Source: Lonsdalea quercina subsp. quercina (lineage in GTDB: Bacteria; Pseudomonadota; Gammaproteobacteria; Enterobacterales; Enterobacteriaceae). Taken from it: a stretch of 12,875 bases of DNA. Position 1 is the stretch's first letter; every line of letters begins with the position of its first letter. Position numbers and translations under genes: made by a program. The DNA is taken from the NCBI RefSeq assembly GCF_000688655.1, contig NZ_JIBO01000008.1, positions 66,188 through 79,062 of the forward strand, read 5' to 3'. This document shows positions 1-7,412 of the stretch, one piece after another. Below the pieces are notes generated by a model that was not told where the DNA came from, made no database searches, and saw nothing but the letters and a program-made list of their open reading frames with translations.

Positions 1-49
1 GGCGGAAGAGGTGCTGCAGGCGCCTGCCAGTCAATCCTCCTCGGACTAA
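1..49 (+). CDS. 3' end of an unknown gene (partial)
   Basis: Reading from base 2, the frame runs AEEVLQAPASQSSSD and stops at TAA (47-49). The codons (GCG, GAA, GAG, GTG, CTG, CAG) look like ordinary enterobacterial coding sequence, and a terminator-like hairpin with a T run follows 18 bases after the stop. Both facts favour a real gene entering from the left. Only 15 residues are visible and no family can be recognised. The tail is polar and probably unstructured. The other two forward frames are also open for a short way, so the frame is not certain. Confidence 0.35.
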   Translation, partial: AEEVLQAPASQSSSD

Positions 50-66
50 CAAAAAACCAATGAATG

Positions 67-111
67 GATGGGTAGCCCCTACAGGAGGACTATCGTCTCC
101 CATCTATTTTT
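67..111 (+). terminator. Probable intrinsic terminator of the left partial gene
   Basis: GATGGG (67-72) can pair with CCCATC (99-104). An upper stem of GGAGGAC with GTCTCC closes a TATC loop, and the lower stem is followed directly by TATTTTT (105-111). The hairpin plus T run, placed just after the TAA at 47-49, fits a Rho-independent terminator. The pairing is imperfect, with an internal loop and one bulge. Confidence 0.5.
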
Positions 112-113
112 AA

Positions 114-142
114 GCCCATAGGATATGAAAATGTCTATGGGC
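114..142 (+). terminator. Second hairpin, possible terminator or end of a small RNA
   Basis: A perfect 8-bp inverted repeat, GCCCATAG (114-121) and CTATGGGC (135-142), encloses a 13-base loop. It is followed on the plus strand by a T-rich stretch (GTTTGGTTTTG) that is not a clean T run. It lies between the end of the left gene and the 3' end of the MFS gene read from the other strand. It could be a backup terminator or part of a short RNA; no promoter for such an RNA was found. Confidence 0.35.
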
Positions 143-261
143 CGTTTGGTTTTGTGTCTCGGATGGTCGGGTTACAGGTACTTATATTGATTGGTTATGC
201 AACTTTCTCGAAATCATAATAAACAAAGGTTTTAGCCAGCAAACTCTGGCTGAATTGTAAG

Positions 262-1449
262 TCATATCGCATGGTTACCTAAGGCGCGAGTGGCATTTTT
301 GCAGGCCAGACAAGGGGACAATGCCACTAAAGCCGCCAGATTAAACACGAAAGCTTGCCCATAAACGCTCGCAATAATACCGCTCACCGTAGGTCCCGCC
401 GCCGCGCCCGCGGTAAAGAGTAAAAACGTCACCCCAAATCCCATTGAGGGACGATGTGGGAAAATGGCCATACTCCATACCCCTAGAAGACCGGTAATGA
501 ATATAAACGCTGCGCCAAAAATTATCCCTGAGGCCAGCACCAGCAGGATTATATTGGGAAACAAGCCCAGGATAGCGAGCGCAATCGAAATCGCCACCAT
601 GGTCAAAACAAGTACGTGTCCCAGCCCCTTATTGTTAACCGCATCCCCCGTCAGCGCTCCCAGAAATCCAGAGAATCCGGTGACCATCCAAAATAGCAAA
701 GCAGGATCTTTGATTCCCCAGGCTCCCGGCAAAGAACGACTCAACGTTTCAACAGAAAAGGTCCAGTAAATGGCAGTGACAAACCCCGCGACGATAGCAA
801 CGGAATAAAGCGGCAAAGCCGACGGAAAAACCAAATCGCGAAGACGGAAAGCGTCAGCGGTAAGAGACGACGCTTTAGTCTGATGGAATACCCTTTTTGC
901 TGGCGCAAGCCAGGCGGCCAATCCACCAAATACAATCGCGCAGGCGGAGAATAACCACCAGGCGTATTGCATTGAAACCGAAGTAAAAGCAACAAGCCCG
1001 GCCGAAACAATTATCCCTGCCCCCGTGCCGGAATTCATTATTGTGAACAGGCGATTTTTTTCCGTGCTGTTGGCAACAGCCGTCACCCAGTCGGACAAAG
1101 CAGGAAAAATAATCCCCGGACTCGCGCCCGAGACAATGACGCCGATTGCCAACATCAAAGTCGAAGAGGCTTGCGCGACGATGGCTGTCCCCAGCGCCGC
1201 ACAAAAAGCGCTGGCGATAAGCATCGATCGAGGACCAAAACGACCGGAGCCCCATGACGCGATAAGCGTCGCAATCAGATAGCCCGCGTAAGACCCACTA
1301 CCTATTAACCCCTGTGTCGTTTTATCCAGGGAGTACCGATGAATAAACTGAGGGAGATAAAGGCCATATCCATAGCGGGCCATGCCAAACGTCACTCCGA
1401 CCAACGCGAGGCCTGAGAGTGCAGTAAGTATCAACTTTTCTTGTTTCAT
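262..1449 (-). CDS. MFS transporter, YbfB/YjiJ-like
   Basis: This is a 395-residue inner-membrane carrier with about 12 hydrophobic segments, a typical length for the major facilitator superfamily. The first helix carries GMARYGYGLYLPQF, resembling the GxARxxYGLLLP signature of the YbfB/YjiJ-type branch. The charged stretch after helix 2 (WGSGRFGPR) sits where MFS proteins have their loop 2-3 motif. The frame is open a further 134 codons upstream. I chose the ATG at 1449 because the transporter fold begins there, GAGG lies 5 bases before it, and the upstream extension runs through the promoter and into the divergent regulator gene. It is divergent from the TetR gene, sharing a 111-bp intergenic region with a palindromic operator. 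Export or import of the compound handled by the neighbouring oxygenase and methyltransferase is inferred. The substrate is unknown. Confidence 0.85.
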   Translation of the reverse strand: MKQEKLILTALSGLALVGVTFGMARYGYGLYLPQFIHRYSLDKTTQGLIGSGSYAGYLIATLIASWGSGRFGPRSMLIASAFCAALGTAIVAQASSTLMLAIGVIVSGASPGIIFPALSDWVTAVANSTEKNRLFTIMNSGTGAGIIVSAGLVAFTSVSMQYAWWLFSACAIVFGGLAAWLAPAKRVFHQTKASSLTADAFRLRDLVFPSALPLYSVAIVAGFVTAIYWTFSVETLSRSLPGAWGIKDPALLFWMVTGFSGFLGALTGDAVNNKGLGHVLVLTMVAISIALAILGLFPNIILLVLASGIIFGAAFIFITGLLGVWSMAIFPHRPSMGFGVTFLLFTAGAAAGPTVSGIIASVYGQAFVFNLAALVALSPCLACKNATRALGNHAI

Positions 1450-1471
1450 TCTACCTCGAGAGGGTTTAAAA

Positions 1472-1500
1472 TTGACCGATAATATACAACAATGTATATA
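1472..1500 (+). promoter_or_regulatory. Promoter of the TetR-Rieske-methyltransferase operon
   Basis: TTGACC (1472-1477), a 17-base spacer and TATATA (1495-1500) make a good sigma-70 promoter pointing to the TetR gene at 1561. Most of the spacer is filled by the palindrome at 1482-1499, so a bound repressor would block polymerase. Positions were read by eye. Confidence 0.6.
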
Positions 1501-1509
1501 TTTGAACAA
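1481..1509 (-). promoter_or_regulatory. Promoter of the MFS transporter gene
   Basis: Read on the minus strand, TTGTTC (1509-1504), a 17-base spacer and TATATT (1486-1481) point to the MFS start at 1449, placing the transcript start near 1474. The -10 element of this promoter and that of the opposing promoter lie at opposite ends of the same palindrome. Confidence 0.5.
1482..1499. promoter_or_regulatory. Palindromic operator, probable TetR-family site
   Basis: ATATACA-ACAA-TGTATAT is a perfect 7-bp inverted repeat with a 4-base centre. It lies in the only divergent intergenic region of the cluster and covers most of the spacer of both face-to-face promoters. This is the geometry expected for a TetR-type dimer that represses itself and the transporter. 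Assignment to the adjacent regulator is inferred from position. Confidence 0.6.
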
Positions 1510-1560
1510 ATGATTCAAGGGACATATCGATAAGACCTTGTCCAGATGGAGTAGCCGGGA

Positions 1561-2124
1561 ATGATTCAATACAAAACAATAATTGCGCAAAAAGCGAGTG
1601 ACCTGCTTCACAAGAGAGGGTTTTCTGATGTGTCCGTGGGAGACATTCTTGAGGGTAGCGGCGCTTCGAGAGGCACTTTTTATAAATATTTTTCGGATAA
1701 AGAAGACGTAGTATGCGCGGCGCTTGAATTCAGGGACCAGGAGTTCCGGGATTTTATCGACAGAGTGACAGCGGAACAGAACACCGTGACGGGTTATATC
1801 GACGCGCTGTTCGGAGCCCTCCTGTCCTGGCAGCACATAAATGGCTGTCACGGTTGCTTATTCCAAAGCGCTTTAACGGAATACCAACATTTGTCAGAAC
1901 GCGTAAAAGCCATCGCCAAGGCGCACAAGCAGGCATTTATCCAGCAACTCACGGATTCGTTAACCATTTTGGGAGTTCAACGCCCCGATCACGCCGCATT
2001 GACCGTCGCATTGTTGATCGAAGGGGCCGTTGCGCTTGGAAATTTCTTCGGTTCGGAAGCCAACATTCAGCAGGCCCGCGACGCAGCGATGGAACTTGTA
2101 GTCAACCAGAAGGAGGAACCCTAG
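1561..2124 (+). CDS. TetR/AcrR-family transcriptional regulator
   Basis: This is a 187-residue TetR-family repressor. The N-terminal helix-turn-helix lies at about residues 8-48, with the family hallmarks KRGFSDVSVGDI, the recognition segment GASRGTFYKYF and the following SDKEDV. The remainder is the ligand-binding and dimerisation domain. It contains HGCLFQSALTEY, resembling the GCLF/GCPF segment of NemR-like regulators, with a CHGC pair of cysteines that might be redox or electrophile sensitive (inference). ATG 1561 follows GGAG at 9 bases, and the N-terminal arm before the HTH is short. Its stop (2122-2124) directly abuts the ATG of the oxygenase, whose ribosome site lies inside this gene, so the two are translationally linked. 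It probably represses its own operon and the divergent MFS gene through the palindrome at 1482-1499. The inducer is unknown. Confidence 0.85.
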   Translation: MIQYKTIIAQKASDLLHKRGFSDVSVGDILEGSGASRGTFYKYFSDKEDVVCAALEFRDQEFRDFIDRVTAEQNTVTGYIDALFGALLSWQHINGCHGCLFQSALTEYQHLSERVKAIAKAHKQAFIQQLTDSLTILGVQRPDHAALTVALLIEGAVALGNFFGSEANIQQARDAAMELVVNQKEEP

Positions 2125-2127
2125 ATG
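2108..2127 (+). promoter_or_regulatory. Strong ribosome site setting the oxygenase start
   Basis: AGAAGGAGGAACCCTAGATG contains a near-perfect Shine-Dalgarno core (AAGGAGG) inside the last codons of the TetR gene, about 8 bases before the ATG at 2125. It supports ATG 2125 as the start rather than the second in-frame ATG at 2140, and indicates coupled translation of regulator and oxygenase. Confidence 0.7.
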
Positions 2128-3254
2128 TCTACTCCACATATGGATTCGTTAAGAAAAACTCGGTCATCGCTCGAAAAGACGTGTGATAAAGCGATAGGAC
2201 TACCGTCCGCAAGCTATAGAGATGAAGATTATTTCAATCTGGAAAAGCAGGCCATCTTTAATAAACGATGGATTTCGATTGGATTCGCTAGTGATGTCCC
2301 GAATCCTGGCGATGTATGGCCTGTCGAAATCCTCGGAAAATATTTATTTGTAATACGTGACGGAAATAAAGTTCGTGTGTTCCATAATTTTTGTCCACAC
2401 CGCGGAACCTTATTAGTTAAAGGGCAAGGAAAAGATATCAAAAAATTTGTTTGCCCATATCATTCATGGTCGTTCGACTTAAAAGGGAATTTAATCAATG
2501 CGCCCAATAATAAAGACTGTATTAAAACAGCCTTTCATTTGAATGAGGTAAGGTCAGCCATTTGGAATGATGTGATATTTATTAATTTTGCCGCAGATGC
2601 CCCCGATCTGGATAAGTTCATCGAACCACTGAACCACCGTTGGAAAGATTTTGATTTCAGTCAACTTCATCCCGGTGGTGAAATGACTTATGATTTCCCA
2701 GCAAACTGGAAACTCATTACTGAAAACTTTCTAGAGTGCTATCACGTTCCCTCGGTTCATCCCAGACTAGCTACTTACTCTAAGTTTAGAAACAGATATC
2801 CTATTTATTTCGATGAGGATTTTTAGGTCAGGGAAGTCGGGTTTATAAACCTGAGGTGACTGAATTCGAGTTACCCCGTTGGCCGGGAGTCTCCGGTAAA
2901 CTCGAGTTTCAGGCTGAATATGTTGCGATATTCCCTAACACGCTCGTCGGCCGCATGCCAGACCATGTTTTCATCTGGACGGTGACACCGCTTTCCGCAC
3001 AGAGAACCCTTGAACGTCTGAAATTTTATTTCATCGGTGATGATGCGACGCATAGCCGGTTCGCAAAAGATCGAGAAGCCACGTTGAAAAGATGGAAAGA
3101 AGTCAATGATGAAGACTTTGAAGTTGTTTCTCTGATCCACGCGGGAAACCGTTCTGAAGCTTTTTCTGGGGCACGTTTCATACCAGAGCATGAAAAAAAC
3201 ATTTATTTCTTTCAGAAGTTGGTTCTAAAGGAAATATTAGACTGCGTTGATTAA
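2125..3254 (+). pseudogene. Rieske oxygenase alpha subunit, split by a one-base frameshift
   Basis: Two adjacent frames (2125-2826 and about 2817-3254) together encode one Rieske-type mononuclear-iron oxygenase of about 376 residues, a normal family length. The first frame has the 2Fe-2S ligands C90, H92, C110 and H113 in the exact CxH-X17-CxxH pattern, then the catalytic-iron segment ENFLECYH with E204, H207 and H212. The second frame has the rest of the catalytic domain, with an Asp in NDED (joined residues about 328-331) as likely third iron ligand. At 2820-2824 there is a run of five Ts; a sixth T would join DEDF to LGQGSRVYKP with nothing lost. It is therefore a recent frameshift or a sequencing error. 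Glu at the bridging position, not Asp, recalls carnitine, choline and betaine oxygenases. No reductase gene is present nearby. The gene is AT-richer than its neighbours, suggesting transfer. Confidence 0.8.
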
Positions 3255-3298
3255 CAGCCTATTTCCGAATTGGACTCACTAACAATGAGGAGCTAAAA

Positions 3299-3961
3299 AT
3301 GAATAATCCCCACGCATCCATTCATTCATCCCATTTACTCAACGGGAATTCCGGTAAACTCAAGGATTATTATAAAAGGTGGGCCATACGATACGAAAAG
3401 GACGTAAAAAACGAGCACTACAGTGGGCCGGGAGTGATGGCAAGTATTACCTATATGACCTGTTTATCTTTTCTCGAAAAAAGTCCAGAACAAACACGAA
3501 TACTGGATGCCGGTTGTGGGACAGGGCTGGTCGGCACCGCGCTTGTCAACAGTGGATTCAAAAATATAGATGGTCTTGACCTGTCTGAAGAGATGGGAAA
3601 AATCGCTGCTCAAACGAAAAGTTACAAAAATATTTGGACCGATATCGATCTCAGCAAAGAAATGTCTCACATACCGCCTTCGCCACTGGATCACATATCC
3701 TATGACATTATTGTATGCTGCGGCGTTTTTACACTCGGACATCTGGAACCTACCGCGCTATCGACGCTTCATCGTTTCGTAGCAAAAGATGGCTTTATAA
3801 TCGTTAGCACCCGTAAGAGTTATCTTGAACAACATGACTTTGAAAGAACCACTGAAGGCTTACTCCAGCAGCGGTATTTCTCCTCTGCGATATGCATACC
3901 GAATGCGCGATATATCGGCGAAGAGCGCGCGCATTACTGGATCTTTCAAGTGGATAAATAG
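3299..3961 (+). CDS. Class I SAM-dependent methyltransferase
   Basis: This is a 220-residue cytosolic methyltransferase of the Rossmann-fold class I type. Motif I, ILDAGCGTGLVG, at about residues 67-78 binds S-adenosylmethionine. It is followed by GLDLSEEM, with the acidic residue that holds the ribose hydroxyls, and by a strand-4 region YDIIVCCGVFTLGHLEP. The first 60 residues form a lid that probably contributes to substrate selection. ATG 3299 is preceded by GAGGAG at 6 bases. It starts 44 bp after the oxygenase stop with no terminator between, so it is probably co-transcribed from the TetR promoter. With the oxygenase it looks like a pair acting on one small molecule, either adding or handling methyl groups. 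The acceptor (O, N, S or C) cannot be told from the sequence. It resembles UbiE or WBSCR27-like methyltransferases only in general fold. Confidence 0.8.
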   Translation: MNNPHASIHSSHLLNGNSGKLKDYYKRWAIRYEKDVKNEHYSGPGVMASITYMTCLSFLEKSPEQTRILDAGCGTGLVGTALVNSGFKNIDGLDLSEEMGKIAAQTKSYKNIWTDIDLSKEMSHIPPSPLDHISYDIIVCCGVFTLGHLEPTALSTLHRFVAKDGFIIVSTRKSYLEQHDFERTTEGLLQQRYFSSAICIPNARYIGEERAHYWIFQVDK

Positions 3962-4225
3962 CGTTAGGCTGGATAGATTAACCCTGCCTGTAACTGAATA
4001 CGATGCTAAAATCAGCGTCATTATCGTTCCCTCTATCCACTCCCGCCTATTAGCAAATGCCGGCATCCACCGCCGAATTTAGCGCAAGACGTCAAGAATA
4101 TGCGACGGCTCAACGTCAAAATCGGCAGACTATTTAACGGCAATAGAACCTTTTAGACAATGAGGTGGTTAATTTGCAACCGCGCACTTTGCGTCCGCGT
4201 TTAGACTCCTCGCTTTGAAGTCACG
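3962..4225. other. Non-coding decayed stretch, nothing recognised
   Basis: Between the methyltransferase stop and the integrase remnant, every frame is broken by stops, apart from short unsupported frames overlapping the methyltransferase gene. I see no terminator, repeat or recognisable protein fragment. It is most likely eroded island DNA. Confidence 0.5.
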
Positions 4226-4523
4226 CTATAGGCGAAACACTCTAATAATGGTATTTTGCGCCGCAGCGCTGGACTGTCGGCGGTAGCAACGAAGATCGTT
4301 ACCCGCAGCCAACTGCGCACATAGTTCGTCGCGCTGCTGGCGCGCCTGTTCCAGGTCAGTGCGGAGAAAGTATCGAGCGATGTGCGCTGCCATTTACCCG
4401 ACGACGAGAAACGGAAGTGCCATTTCTTGGCACTTCACCGGTCACGAACAGTGACAACCATCGGTATCGCTAAATGTTAGAGCTTTGCTGGAGGTTCGTG
4501 TCGGCTACGACATCGGTTAACAT
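4226..4523 (-). pseudogene. Remnant of a tyrosine integrase (N-terminal arm-binding domain)
   Basis: Reading the minus strand from ATG 4523 gives MLTDVVADTN, like the start of P4-type integrases, but the frame is soon broken. Pieces of the DUF4102-type arm-DNA-binding domain can be followed across at least three frames: LSLFVTG, then AKKWHFRFSSSGKWQR with SLDTFSALT, then LEQARQQRDELCAQLAAG, ending at a stop at 4226-4228. In order and spacing this matches the usual pattern (LYLFVTP, KxWxFRYRxxGK, LGxYPxVSLxxARxxRDExRxLLAxG). At least two frameshifts and in-frame stops are present, and the catalytic domain (R-H-R-Y) is gone. It starts about 230 bp from the 3' end of tRNA-Gly and reads away from it, the usual place for an island integrase. 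It is certainly non-functional. Confidence 0.65.
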
Positions 4524-4616
4524 TAGGGGTCAGCCACCTGCTGGGTGAAGAGAAATGTACCGCGCACAGGGAAGCAGCTCAGCAAACAATCCGCATCGAT
4601 AACGCACCCGATTTTC

Positions 4617-4635
4617 GTGTACTGATTTGTGTACT
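4617..4635. repeat. Paired GTGTACT direct repeats near tRNA-Gly
   Basis: GTGTACT occurs at 4617-4623 and again at 4629-4635 with a 12-base period, between the integrase remnant and the tRNA-Gly 3' end. Repeats placed like this beside island integrases can be arm-type integrase sites or operators. This is inference from position. Confidence 0.3.
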
Positions 4636-4749
4636 ACTTCGGCGTGGTTGACGGTGGTGTTCAGTGGGTTTATCTGGAGGCTTAACAGGACGATTGCCCT
4701 GTTTAATCAGAGAGCTACAGACGTTGGTGGCTGTCTATAGAAAAGAAAT

Positions 4750-4825
<76 letters not shown>

Positions 4826-4887
4826 ATAACCGACTGACATCGTCGGCTGACGTGACTAACAAGCCATGCTTGCCGTCGATGCGTTGC

Positions 4888-4915
4888 ATTCTACTGACCT
4901 AACGCGATGAGTCAA
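4888..4915 (-). promoter_or_regulatory. Promoter of tRNA-Gly
   Basis: On the minus strand TTGACT (4915-4910), a 16-base spacer and TAGAAT (4893-4888) are followed by a GC-rich discriminator (GCAACGC). This combination is typical of stringently controlled stable-RNA promoters. The transcript would start near 4881, about 55 bases before the mature tRNA. Confidence 0.65.
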
Positions 4916-4965
4916 TGAAATTATCGGCCAGGATGACTCGCCCGCTGTTTTTTACGCCAGCTCGA

Positions 4966-5514
4966 TTAATGTTCGAACAAATCGTGCCGTGACGCGTTCA
5001 AATATTGGAACATCGACCAAAACGTTAACACCGCAGCCACGTACAACGCCGCAATGCCAATGCCTTCGGCCAGGGGTTCGGGACGCCACAGCAGCGCGAA
5101 CAGCGCCAACATTTGGGCCGTGGTTTTTACTTTACCGATCCAGGAAACGGCCACACTGCTTCGCTTTCCAATTTCCGCCATCCACTCGCGCAGGGCGGAA
5201 ATGATGATTTCACGCGCAATCATCGTCGCGGCAGGTAGTGTAATCCACCAGGAGTGGTAATGTTCGGCGACTAAAACCAAGGCCACGGCCACCATCACTT
5301 TATCCGCCACCGGATCAAGAAAAGCCCCGAAGCGTGTCGTCTGTTTCCAACGCCGGGCCAGGAATCCATCAAACCAGTCAGTGACGGCCGCCCCAACAAA
5401 AATAACCGCGCATGCCAGAGGTGCCCAGGCGAAAGGAAGATAAAACGCCAGCACAAAGAAAGGAATTAATGCAACGCGAAACAGGGTAAGCCATGTAGGT
5501 ATATTAAATTGCAT
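4966..5514 (-). CDS. pgsA: CDP-diacylglycerol-glycerol-3-phosphate 3-phosphatidyltransferase
   Basis: PgsA is the inner-membrane enzyme that makes phosphatidylglycerophosphate from CDP-diacylglycerol and glycerol-3-phosphate, the committed step to phosphatidylglycerol and cardiolipin. The 182 residues are the normal enterobacterial length. The CDP-alcohol phosphatidyltransferase signature DG-x2-AR-x8-G-x3-D-x3-D is complete at about residues 48-71 ([15 protein letters not shown] then DPVAD), including the metal-binding aspartates. Several hydrophobic segments span the protein, and it begins [13 protein letters not shown] as in E. coli. The start at ATG 5514 has only a weak upstream AAGAAC, which fits translation following uvrC 59 bp upstream. 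It is probably co-transcribed with uvrY-uvrC as well as lying upstream of tRNA-Gly. Confidence 0.97.
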   Translation of the reverse strand: MQFNIPTWLTLFRVALIPFFVLAFYLPFAWAPLACAVIFVGAAVTDWFDGFLARRWKQTTRFGAFLDPVADKVMVAVALVLVAEHYHSWWITLPAATMIAREIIISALREWMAEIGKRSSVAVSWIGKVKTTAQMLALFALLWRPEPLAEGIGIAALYVAAVLTFWSMFQYLNASRHDLFEH

Positions 5515-5573
5515 AGTTCTTTTGATAACTGTCTGGCCGGAGTGGGTATTGTGAGTATGTTGCTACATTGTCC

Positions 5574-7412
5574 CTAGTGTTTCAATGCATAGTAAATTTT
5601 TTCTGCCAAAGCGGAAGAAATGCCCGGCACATTAGCAATTTCTTCGATGCTGGCATTCTGAAGCGGTTGCAGCCCGCCCATGTACTTAAGCAACGTTTGA
5701 CGACGCTTCGGCCCTACGCCCTCGATCAATTCCAGACTACTGGTATTTTTGACCTTAGCTCTCTTCTTACGATGGCCGGAGATAGCGTGGTTGTGGGAAT
5801 CATCACGGATATGTTGGATAACATGCAGTGCAGGCGAGTCCGGCGGTAAAGCAATGCCCTCTCCCCTAGCCTCCAGAAACAGCGTTTCCAACCCGGCTTT
5901 TCGATCGCTTCCTTTCGCAACACCGAGAAGCAGCGGCTTCGTCTTATCCCAGGGAACCTGTAATTGATCGAAAACGGCTTTCGCCTGACCTAACTGCCCT
6001 TTCCCACCGTCGATGACGATGACGTCCGGAATTTTACTGTCATCCAGCGCCTTGCCATAACGCCGTTTCAATACCTGCGTCATCGCTGCGTAATCATCAC
6101 CTGGCGTGATCCCGGTAATATTATAGCGTCGATACTCAGAACGGAGCGGTCCATTGGCGTCGAAGACCACGCAGGAAGCGACCGTTTGCTCTCCCATCGT
6201 GTGACTGATATCGAAACATTCCATTCTTTTGATCGCAGGCAGTTGCAGTACGCTGGCTAAAGCAGTCAACCGTTGATGGATGGTCGATTGCTGAGAGAGC
6301 TTGCTGACCAGTGCGGTGTTGGCATTAGTTCGCGCCAACTTGAGATAACGAGCGCGGTCGCCACGCGGACGGCTTTGTATTTGCACTTTACGCCCGGCAA
6401 TGTCGGTCAATGAATCCGTCAAGAGCTTTTGTTCAGGCAGCGAGAAATCCAACAGGATTTCTGTAGGCAGCGTCCGGGAAATACTGCCCTGGAGGTAAAA
6501 TTGCCCCACAAAGGTTTGGACGACCTCAGCCAGCTCAGTGCCTCCCGGAATTTTGGGGAAGTAACTGCGGCTGCCAAGCACCTTGCCCTGGCGAACGAAC
6601 AAAACATGCACGCAGGCTAGCCCCGCATCGAAGGCAACGCCGATAACGTCCAGGTCTTCACCATCGCCCGCACCGGAAACGAACTGTTTTTCCGTTACCC
6701 GGCGCACAGACTGAATCTGGTCGCGTATCCGCGCCGCCTCTTCAAAATTTAGCGTCTGGCTTGCGGCTTCCATCTGGCCTATCAGACGCGTCAACACCTG
6801 CTGGTCTTTACCCAGCAAAAAAAGTCGAACGTATTCTACCTGCTGACGATATTCTTCATCGCTGATCAGCCCTGAAACGCAAGGCCCGAGACAACGACCA
6901 ATCTGATATTGCAGACACGGACGGGAGCGATTGCGATAAACGCTATCTTCACACTGACGAATAGGAAACAGTTTTTGCAGAAGCATCAAGGTTTCGCGTA
7001 CTGCATTCCCGTTGGGAAAAGGCCCAAAATACTCGCCTTTCGCATGCTTCGCGCCGCGATGGATGGATATCCGGGGATGCTTGTCTGAACTCAGAAAGAT
7101 AAGCGGATAAGATTTATCATCGCGCAGCAACACGTTGTAGCGGGGTTGATAGCGCTTGATGTAGGTATGTTCAAGCAGTAAGGCTTCCGTTTCGGTATGC
7201 GTGATCGTCACATCGATCTGGTGAATGCATTTGACGAGCGCCTCCGTCTTGCGGCTACCTACGTTGCGACGGAAGTAACTGGAAAGACGCTTTTTCAGGT
7301 CCTTTGCCTTACCCACGTAGATAACCGTATTGTCAGCATCATACATACGGTAAACCCCAGGTTGGCTGGTTACCGTTTTCAAAAACGCCGGGGCATCAAA
7401 GCTTTCACTCAC
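5574..7412 (-). CDS. uvrC: Excinuclease ABC subunit C
   Basis: UvrC makes the two incisions flanking a DNA lesion in nucleotide excision repair after loading by UvrA/UvrB. The 612-residue protein shows all domains in order. An N-terminal GIY-YIG nuclease ([20 protein letters not shown], about 19-38) makes the 3' cut. A UVR helical hairpin around residues 205-240 ([13 protein letters not shown]) contacts UvrB. A central RNase H-like nuclease with [15 protein letters not shown] and [14 protein letters not shown] makes the 5' cut. C-terminal tandem helix-hairpin-helix motifs ([22 protein letters not shown]) bind DNA. Four clustered cysteines ([22 protein letters not shown]) fit the Fe-S cluster reported for this family. 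The start is GTG 7412, overlapping the uvrY end by 8 bases, so the two are translationally coupled. It appears intact. Confidence 0.98.
   Translation of the reverse strand: MSESFDAPAFLKTVTSQPGVYRMYDADNTVIYVGKAKDLKKRLSSYFRRNVGSRKTEALVKCIHQIDVTITHTETEALLLEHTYIKRYQPRYNVLLRDDKSYPLIFLSSDKHPRISIHRGAKHAKGEYFGPFPNGNAVRETLMLLQKLFPIRQCEDSVYRNRSRPCLQYQIGRCLGPCVSGLISDEEYRQQVEYVRLFLLGKDQQVLTRLIGQMEAASQTLNFEEAARIRDQIQSVRRVTEKQFVSGAGDGEDLDVIGVAFDAGLACVHVLFVRQGKVLGSRSYFPKIPGGTELAEVVQTFVGQFYLQGSISRTLPTEILLDFSLPEQKLLTDSLTDIAGRKVQIQSRPRGDRARYLKLARTNANTALVSKLSQQSTIHQRLTALASVLQLPAIKRMECFDISHTMGEQTVASCVVFDANGPLRSEYRRYNITGITPGDDYAAMTQVLKRRYGKALDDSKIPDVIVIDGGKGQLGQAKAVFDQLQVPWDKTKPLLLGVAKGSDRKAGLETLFLEARGEGIALPPDSPALHVIQHIRDDSHNHAISGHRKKRAKVKNTSSLELIEGVGPKRRQTLLKYMGGLQPLQNASIEEIANVPGISSALAEKIYYALKH

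Noticed and set aside
1450..1851. N-terminal extension of the MFS frame (134 extra codons)
   Set aside because: It runs through the divergent promoters and operator and into the TetR gene on the other strand. It has no transporter-like sequence, and a good ribosome site precedes ATG 1449.
2820..2826. Programmed -1 frameshifting in the oxygenase gene
   Set aside because: A slip is possible on T-TTT before a stop, but there is no full X-XXY-YYZ heptamer in frame, no obvious downstream pseudoknot, and Rieske enzymes are not known to use recoding. A one-base indel is simpler.
3825..4082. 85-codon frame overlapping the end of the methyltransferase gene
   Set aside because: It lies mostly in another frame of the methyltransferase and has no family resemblance; it is a shadow frame.
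4226..4430. Possible phage lysis (Rz/LysB-like) gene on the minus strand because of LEQARQQRDEL
   Set aside because: When neighbouring frames are joined, the context (KKWHFRF upstream, LCAQLAAG downstream) fits an integrase arm-binding domain far better.
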